Shown here one piece after another: positions 59,197 to 64,000 of a stretch of 64,000 nucleotides of DNA. The DNA lies in NCBI GenBank assembly GCA_006969385.1, contig CP030884.1:4148249-4212248 (forward strand). Reading direction: 5' to 3'. The stretch's first letter is position 1. Each line of letters begins with the position of its first letter. This DNA is from Planctomycetaceae bacterium (GTDB taxonomy: Bacteria; Planctomycetota; Phycisphaerae; UBA1845; UTPLA1). A program made the position numbers and the translations under genes. The notes under the pieces were generated by a model. That model made no database searches. It was not told where the DNA came from and saw nothing but the letters and a program-made list of their open reading frames with translations.

Positions 59197-59952
59197 TCAA
59201 TTATTCACTGATGCGCACGATTCACTCTGCAGAATCTTCTTGATAGTGCCGTGATGCCACTGCTGTCCGCGACAGGGAAGGCCTTCGGCTTCCAGTTGGC
59301 GCCCAATGGCGCGCAGGCCCATCTGTGGGCGGGCGGCCCGTAAAGCGTGAATCCGGTTGATGGCCTGCTGTTCGATCTCATCTTCGATCAGTCGATCGGG
59401 ATCCAGTGGATCAACACGATAGCCAAATGGTGGCCGGCTACCCATGCGTTGACCCTGTTGCTGCCGCCAAGCCATATTCTCACGCGTACGCTCGACAGTA
59501 ACGCGTTGATTGAACTGGGCGATGGACAACAGCTGCGCCACCATCAACTCGCCGACCGCGGTGCCGGTGTTGATCGCGTTGCCCCCTTCGTCCGCCAGGT
59601 GCAGCGTGATGCCAGCCTGTTGCCATTGGCGCAGCTTCCAGACGCCTTCCGGTAGATCGCGATACAACCGATCGATCTTTTGTACCACGACATGGGTGGC
59701 GTCACCCTCCGCAAGTCGCCGTTCCAGTTCACAGCCCAGTGGCCGCTCATCGAGAGGCAGGGTGCCGCTGACGTGACTCTCTTGCAGGACGGCGGCAACG
59801 TGGAGGCCGGCCAACTCACAATAAGCCAGGCAGCGCTGCATTTGAATCGCAATGGTGGGCTCGCTGGTGTCGCTGCGACCGTTTTTTCGTTTGGTCGGGC
59901 GGGGTGAATAGCGGGTGTAGATCAGCGCAGCAGGGCGGGTAGGATTCTTCAT
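59197..59952 (-). CDS. Serine recombinase (resolvase/invertase family)
   Basis: 251 residues. The N-terminal catalytic domain carries the Y-x-R-x-S motif with Ser16 (YTRYSP), a long charged insertion before the usual helix, and the conserved regions VVQKIDRLYRDLPEGV and the AQFNQRVTVERTRENM dimer helix. A recombinase-type segment (GSRPPFGYRVDP...GLRAIGRQLEAEGLP) and a short C-terminal HTH-like part follow. It is longer than classic Tn3 resolvases (~185 aa) but far shorter than large serine integrases. It is a plausible agent for resolution or inversion between the duplicated blocks, although target sites are unknown. Transcribed away from the motif-rich 60.0-60.5 kb region. Confidence 0.88.
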   Translation of the reverse strand: MKNPTRPAALIYTRYSPRPTKRKNGRSDTSEPTIAIQMQRCLAYCELAGLHVAAVLQESHVSGTLPLDERPLGCELERRLAEGDATHVVVQKIDRLYRDLPEGVWKLRQWQQAGITLHLADEGGNAINTGTAVGELMVAQLLSIAQFNQRVTVERTRENMAWRQQQGQRMGSRPPFGYRVDPLDPDRLIEDEIEQQAINRIHALRAARPQMGLRAIGRQLEAEGLPCRGQQWHHGTIKKILQSESCASVNN

Positions 59953-61337
59953 TGTCTCGAACTCCTTATTAGTTCGGGGCCATGGGCTCGGCGTGTTGCT
60001 GCACGCGCGAGCCCGCTATTTTTCAGGGTCGCTTCTTAGCACCGCGACATCACGCGACACCATAAGACGACAAAAGACGACACCCCGATTATAGCTGATT
60101 TACGGTGCATGATACCAATAAAACTACCGAGCAGGACCCAAATGTAGATAGGTCGCTGCTGCGGTTGCGAAGGTGTAAGACACCAACGGTAGCGAGTGGT
60201 CTCGAATGCTTTATCACGAGTGATTGGTCGGACGGATGGCTATGAGGTGAAGATTGCAAGTCGTGTGCCAAGGTTAGGTTGGATCGGTTGAAGGCGCGAG
60301 ATTGTTGATTCGGATGGCGAATGATACTTGCGCAAACGGGATTTGCGCCGTGTTTGATCGAGGATCAAACGGGGATTGATTCTGTTTTGTTCTCTGTTCA
60401 TGTCATTGTCTGTAAAACTGGATCGGATATGGCAACGCGATGGCGCCGGGTGTCGCGACATGGCGTGTCGCGTTGTATTGCGTTGTCGCGTTGCGTCTCG
60501 CCAGTTCCAGCAGATGCACATCGGTTACCAGTTGACAAACGTAAAAGCCCAGGTGTGAGTGGCGAAGCGCGGTGGGCGTGATGTGAGACCGCGATCATCC
60601 CGACGATCGTCGCTCCTGCACGAACCTGGCGGCCCTGATGGCCCCTCGCTGATTGGTCTGACCTGCAACAGTTAGCTGTTGGCGGGCGTGGAGCAGCAGC
60701 TCGCGACGCCCGCGTGGGCAAATGGCGTGCCGAAACGCGAAATGGCCCGTGGTTTATTTGCAAGCCGGCAACGTATTTGGGCGCGAGCGGTCCCTCAACA
60801 CCAAAAGCTTCAAAATCGCGTTGTAACGCTTTGTGTTAACTCGCGAGTATGGTGAGTCACATGGACCGTAACCAACGCAGCAGCGGGCCAGGGAGGCTCA
60901 TTGGTGGCGGAAATTTCTATCCGACCCCCCCGGGTGTTCTGTGAGCGTTACCGCGAGATAGGCGATGCTTAGAGAGACATTGCGTGAGAATATTTTTGCG
61001 ATCTGTAAAGTGTTCAGAAGTTGTTAAGTAAGTGCATTTCACGTTCGTGCGGCCATTGGTGTCGTGCGTATTTTTCATATCAATACATACGTCTAAATTT
61101 GGGGTCCTGCAAAAGTTCTCCTTGCAAAATTAACTCGTCTGACGATAAATAATAGATGCGATCGCGTCAGCGTTTGCACGCCCCACATGCTGGGTGAGTC
61201 CGATTGCGCAGCAAGAGTCATAAGCGTGTATCGCACAGATGTCTTGGGCGACTTGAATCGGATATGCCGCAAGACGACGTCATCCTGCGCCGTAAATGAC
61301 GTGTAGCAGATGTTTTTAGGAAAGTGACACGGATGTC
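59953..61337. other. Gene-poor right-arm region
   Basis: 1385 bp with no convincing gene. It contains clustered CGCGACA / TGTCGCG motifs (listed separately), a run of seven C residues near 60927, and AT-rich sequence before the excisionase-like gene (60990-61200). Candidate location for recombinase binding sites or a transfer/control region. Confidence 0.5.
60043..60490. promoter_or_regulatory. Clustered CGCGACA/TGTCGCG motifs
   Basis: CGCGACA occurs at 60043-60049 and 60053-60059 (10-bp phasing), with AGACGACA repeats right after (60065-60083). The reverse form TGTCGCG occurs at 60451-60457, 60466-60472 and 60484-60490, the first being part of the perfect palindrome TGTCGCGACA (60451-60460). 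Two oppositely oriented clusters thus bracket about 390 bp upstream of the serine recombinase gene. Operator or recombination-site role is inferred. Confidence 0.45.
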
Positions 61338-61535
61338 ATGAAATACGAAGATCGCGCTGCCATCAATACCCGAGAAGCCGCTGAATTGCTTGGCATGTCC
61401 CGCCGCAAGGTTCAGCTCATGGCCAAGCATGGCCAGCTTCCACACCGCAAGGCCGGGAAAATGTTGTTGTTTTCTCCGCGCCAACTTCGAGAATGGGTTG
61501 AGGGTGGTTATCTGAATGACGCTACAGCACGGTGA
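61338..61535 (+). CDS. Excisionase-like HTH protein
   Basis: 65 residues, a single winged-helix/MerR-like DNA-binding domain of the 'excisionase family' (HTH_17 type): AAINTREAAELLGMSRRKVQ followed by HGQLPHRKAGKMLLFSPRQLREWV. Size and fold match recombination directionality factors. It is 207 bp upstream of the tyrosine integrase in the same direction, the usual place for an Xis. It may also repress its own promoter. Confidence 0.8.
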   Translation: MKYEDRAAINTREAAELLGMSRRKVQLMAKHGQLPHRKAGKMLLFSPRQLREWVEGGYLNDATAR

Positions 61536-61742
61536 GACATGTTGGCAGACAAAACGACGAGCGCAGCCGGTGCACATTTTGGAAGCGAGCAAATCAGGTT
61601 ACCCAAGAAACCGCATGGATCCTCAAATCGGTACGGTAGGCTGACTATTTGCCTAAGGCTGCGAGGCTCGCTAATTGGTTAGTGAATTCCTTGGTATGCT
61701 CTGTAAAGGTCTGCTGGCGAACAGGTGTACAGGAAGACTCCG

Positions 61743-63056
61743 ATGGCAACGATTGTGAAGCGAAAAAATAAGCGTGGCGTGACGTATGCCGTTCAAGTCG
61801 TTGGACTTGATGGCAAACGGGTAACATTTGGCCTGGGCCACTTGGGTAAGATTGACAAGGCGGATGCGCGGCCGCACGCCCGGCAAATCGAACGCCTGCT
61901 GCTTTATCGCCAATCCAACGAGACCATACCATTGGAGCGTAGCACCATAGCTTGGGTGGAGCAGCAGCGGGGCACCAAGCTACATGAGCAACTCGCTAAG
62001 GCGGGCTTAGTGGATAAAGCGGACAGATCGACGTTGGGGGAGTGGGTTGAAACTTACATCGCATCAATTACTCCGACGGTGAAGCCGACAACGATTCCCA
62101 GTTATCGCAATGTGGAACGCAATCTCATTGCCTGCTTCGGTGCTGACAAGCAACTAGCGTCTTTCCATGCCGGGGACGGCGATACGTTTAATCAGTTTCT
62201 GCGCTCAGACGCCCGAGCATCTGGCAAGAGTATGGGGCTGGGATTGTCGGATGCGACCGCCCGACGCCGCATAGGCCTGGCCGGTACCATTTTTGACGCC
62301 GCTATCCGTCGCAATCTACTCACTATCAACCCCTTTAAGCAAAAGCACATTCCCACGACCGTGAATGCCAACGACGCATCGTTTCATTTTGTGTCGCTTG
62401 AAGATTACCAAGCAATTCTGGACGCAGCCCCAGATCATGACTGGCGCTGCATCATTGCGTTGTCACGCTTCGTTGGCGTACGCGGTATGAGTGAGATCGT
62501 GGATCTGAAGTGGACAGATGTGCTCTGGGACAAGGATCGCATCAAGATCATGTCGCCCAAGACTGCCCATCATCCTGGCGGCGCGTTTCGGTTCAGTCCC
62601 TTATTCCCGGAGTTGCGCGCGGTATTGCAAGATGCGTTTGACGTGGCACCGGTCGGTACGGTGTATGTGGTCAACCGTTATCGCAGGCCGGATCAGAATA
62701 TTCGTACCACCTTCAACAAGATCGTGCTGCGCGCCGGGCTCAAGCCGTGGCCTAAGCCGTTTGTGAATATGCGTGCCAGCCGTGCCATTGAGTTGCGTCA
62801 GTTGGGAATACCTGAATACATGTGCGAGGAATGGCTGGGCCATGATTCGAAGACGGCGGCCAAGCACTATTGTCGGGTGATGGACGCGGATTATTCTTGC
62901 GCTGCAAAAACGTTGAGTCTACCATCCGCAAATAGGGGGTTTTGGCGCACCGACGCGCAAAACGTGCAGGGGCAAATCGGCGATTCCAAGGAATTACGCG
63001 GGGTTGGGTCAAAAAGCGGGAAAGAAAGATGGGCGCGACAGGATTCGAACCTGTGA
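61743..63056 (+). CDS. int: Tyrosine recombinase (element integrase), C-terminus runs into tRNA-Tyr
   Basis: 437 residues from ATG 61743 with AGGA 8-11 nt upstream; GTG 61725 would add six. An N-terminal arm-binding region (VKRKNKRGVTYAVQV) and an SAM-like core-binding domain precede the catalytic domain. Catalytic residues: Arg247 (VGVRGMSEI), Arg344 (VNMRASRA), His367 (LGHDSK) and the nucleophile Tyr376 (AAKHYCRVM). The first position of the HxxR box is Val341 rather than His. The last residues ERWARQDSNL are translated tRNA sequence and end at a TGA inside the tRNA gene, so the integrated form has a host-derived tail. In the excised circle the frame would continue into 18129-18323. Integrase for the tRNA-Tyr site. 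Confidence 0.92.
   Translation: MATIVKRKNKRGVTYAVQVVGLDGKRVTFGLGHLGKIDKADARPHARQIERLLLYRQSNETIPLERSTIAWVEQQRGTKLHEQLAKAGLVDKADRSTLGEWVETYIASITPTVKPTTIPSYRNVERNLIACFGADKQLASFHAGDGDTFNQFLRSDARASGKSMGLGLSDATARRRIGLAGTIFDAAIRRNLLTINPFKQKHIPTTVNANDASFHFVSLEDYQAILDAAPDHDWRCIIALSRFVGVRGMSEIVDLKWTDVLWDKDRIKIMSPKTAHHPGGAFRFSPLFPELRAVLQDAFDVAPVGTVYVVNRYRRPDQNIRTTFNKIVLRAGLKPWPKPFVNMRASRAIELRQLGIPEYMCEEWLGHDSKTAAKHYCRVMDADYSCAAKTLSLPSANRGFWRTDAQNVQGQIGDSKELRGVGSKSGKERWARQDSNL
63024..63041. repeat. attR: tRNA-Tyr 3' end
   Basis: GAAAGATGGGCGCGACAG, identical to attL 18111-18128. It comprises the acceptor-stem 3' strand, discriminator and 6 bp beyond the tRNA. It lies within the 3' end of the integrase gene. 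Confidence 0.8.
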
Positions 63057-63111
63057 AGGCAATGCCAACGGGTTTACAGCCCGTCCCCTTTGGCCACTTG
63101 GGTACACGCCC
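63030..63111 (-). tRNA. tRNA-Tyr (GTA)
   Basis: 82 nt on the minus strand. Acceptor stem GGGCGUG / CGCGCCC pairs over seven positions (one G-U); anticodon loop CUGUAAA gives anticodon GUA; a long variable arm (class II) and T-arm ACAGG-UUCGAAU-CCUGU are present; discriminator A. CCA is not encoded. The gene is intact despite integration because the element supplies the 3' end. Confidence 0.97.
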
Positions 63112-63609
63112 GCAGTGCGAACCCTGTAAGATACCGACCGCTGCCCGCCCGTCAAGGTTGGGCAAAAATCCGGGTACTGCTGTCGATTGATGTCAACCAC
63201 AGGGAGTATCGCCGTCCTGACGGTGCGGATTTTCATTTCTCGCCGGCGAGACGCCGATGCTCGCTCAAAGAATACCAATACCATAAATCGGACGTCGCCG
63301 TGGGAATTGCGATGCTAAATTCGGGCAAAGATGAATCACACGGTGACAGCCCTCGAAAAGAACACCTCGGCGTTAAACGCCGACCTGGCATCTTTCACCG
63401 CTACTGATCGGCGCGATACGGGTGCCTAACCACCGGCTTGCCGATTGGCGTTAGCTCCTTTCATCCGCATTCATAAACCAAGCCGCTAGAATCTCAATAA
63501 CGAAGCTGCCGTGTCGACAATATTCGTCGCGAGTCTGTTCGGTTGCGGACCGGAGCTGGCGGTGAACTCGTCGAAACCATTCCGCGAACACCTGTAGCCG
63601 AGGCGTCTT
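63112..63609. other. Chromosomal intergenic region right of tRNA-Tyr
   Basis: Contains the tRNA promoter, a REP-like half motif near 63240-63263 (similar to the palindrome at 12227-12296) and a small hairpin TCGGCG-TTAAA-CGCCGA (63367-63383). No credible gene. Confidence 0.5.
63128..63155 (-). promoter_or_regulatory. Promoter of tRNA-Tyr
   Basis: On the minus strand: TTGACG (63155-63150), 16-bp spacer, TATCTT (63133-63128), placing the start of transcription a few bases before the tRNA 5' end at 63111. Confidence 0.7.
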
Positions 63610-63927
63610 TTGTCTGACCCGCTCAAACTCACGATCATCGGCGGCATGATGCTGATCGGCGGCTGGCTGTTGCTGACGGCCCGCCGGCATGAGGCTGCCA
63701 CCGGCGACCCGCATTGCATCGGCTGCGGCTACAACGTGGTCAATCTACCCAGCGATCGTTGCCCGGAGTGCGGTGCCACACTCACGCCCGACACGATTGC
63801 CTACGGTCCGCCCTCGCGCATGCGTTGGAATCGCTTCTGGCTCGGCGCGGCGTTGCTGTTTATCCCGGCGGCGTGGGTGGTGCTGGATTTTGCGTTGGCG
63901 ATTCTGCGTGGCGGTGCAATTCGATGA
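63610..63927 (+). CDS. Small zinc-ribbon membrane protein
   Basis: 105 residues if begun at TTG 63610 (GAGG 9 nt upstream); ATG 63646 is an alternative that keeps the first helix. Topology: N-terminal transmembrane helix (IIGGMMLIGGWLLL), a CIGCGYNVVNLPSDRCPECG zinc ribbon, then a second transmembrane helix (WLGAALLFIPAAWVVLDFAL). Small two-helix zinc-ribbon proteins like this are frequent in planctomycetes; the function is unknown. Confidence 0.65.
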   Translation: MSDPLKLTIIGGMMLIGGWLLLTARRHEAATGDPHCIGCGYNVVNLPSDRCPECGATLTPDTIAYGPPSRMRWNRFWLGAALLFIPAAWVVLDFALAILRGGAIR

Positions 63928-63945
63928 CGTCGCCCTGTGATCGTA

Positions 63946-63974
63946 TTCACAAAATTTCAGTAGTTTTGTAAAAT
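63946..63974 (+). promoter_or_regulatory. Sigma-70-type promoter for the gene beyond the window
   Basis: TTCACA (63946-63951), 17-bp spacer, TAAAAT (63969-63974). An AGAAAGGA-type ribosome-binding site follows at the window end (63989-63996). Confidence 0.5.
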
Positions 63975-64000
63975 GCCTTCGGTCGGAGAGAAAGGACTCC

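Larger units (their letters stand above)
18111..63041. mobile_element. 45-kb integrative element inserted at tRNA-Tyr
   Basis: Boundaries are set by an 18-bp direct repeat (GAAAGATGGGCGCGACAG) at 18111-18128 and 63024-63041. The right copy is the 3' end of tRNA-Tyr plus 6 bp of flank, and a tyrosine integrase gene runs into it. Inside are an excisionase-like HTH gene, a serine recombinase and two tandem giant-protein modules. Genes on both sides are ordinary chromosomal genes. GC content inside is mosaic. What is seen: repeat, tRNA, integrase. What is inferred: that one element spans the whole interval; nested insertions or later module duplication cannot be excluded. No conjugation or replication genes are visible, so it is a genomic island or mobilisable unit rather than a self-transmissible ICE. 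Confidence 0.75.

Noticed and set aside
60398..60763. 121-codon minus-strand frame in the gene-poor arm
   Set aside because: Biased low-information composition with no ribosome-binding site; it overlaps the repeated TGTCGCG motifs.
18111..63041. Self-transmissible ICE
   Set aside because: No relaxase, type IV secretion or replication gene was found anywhere between the attachment sites.
62942..63190. Frame containing GATGFEPV across the tRNA
   Set aside because: This peptide is the familiar artefact of translating a tRNA gene; there is no real protein.

Overview
The window looks like chromosome of a Planctomycetota bacterium, probably class Phycisphaerae. This rests on protein style: huge Sec-exported proteins with duplicated pectate-lyase-like caps, 'DCN.NGIPDEC' and 'DNCP.VFNPGQ.D.DGDGVGD.CD' calcium-binding runs, dockerin-like EF-hand pairs at C-termini, and signal peptides with long n-regions. 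No rRNA is present, so the assignment is an inference.

Left chromosomal flank (1-18,110): housekeeping genes. On the minus strand are a MoxR AAA+ ATPase cut by the window edge, the classic alpha-2-macroglobulin + penicillin-binding protein 1C pair (periplasm defence and repair), a small Gly/Tyr-rich exported protein with a clear terminator, and a zinc-ribbon membrane protein followed by pgsA and uppP (envelope lipid genes, overlapping by 4 nt). On the plus strand are a short-form AMP nucleosidase, a GT-C type membrane glycosyltransferase, a 35-residue hydrophobic peptide with a strong ribosome-binding site, and a duplicated PPC/dockerin-type surface protein.

Integrated element (about 18,111-63,041, 44.9 kb): the right end is an intact tRNA-Tyr gene with a tyrosine integrase running into it. 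The left end carries an exact 18-bp copy of the tRNA 3' end and flank, inside a degenerate 30-bp copy (25/30). I read these as attR and attL. The reading frame at attL continues the integrase frame for 64 codons beyond the repeat, so the excised circle should encode a longer integrase with a different C-terminus.

Element cargo: two tandem modules about 23.1 kb apart. Each has a 202-aa exported dockerin-like protein, a roughly 671-aa exported protein with a 'GWN' domain, and a giant exported protein (4306 or 4211 aa). Module 1 also has a 2214-aa SpvB / FG-GAP / TcdB-mid / RHS-core protein. I interpret giant protein + SpvB-RHS protein as a TcA + fused TcB-TcC-like toxin complex that carries Sec signals and has beta-helix and Asp-box domains on its N-terminal half. 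In the two giant proteins the last ~2280 residues are almost perfectly identical at DNA level (6.8 kb, one difference seen), the signal peptide region is similar, and the ~1900 residues between are strongly diverged and lower in GC. That conserved-variable-conserved layout suggests cassette diversification. The RHS toxin tip is also lower in GC and is interrupted by a -1 frame break at an A6 run, with 71 further open codons. The right arm carries an unknown 145-aa protein, a small HD alarmone-hydrolase-like protein, a serine recombinase, a 1.4-kb gene-poor stretch with TGTCGCG/CGCGACA motifs, an excisionase-like HTH protein and the integrase.

Right chromosomal flank (63,042-64,000): the rest of tRNA-Tyr with its own promoter, a small zinc-ribbon membrane protein, and a promoter pointing out of the window.
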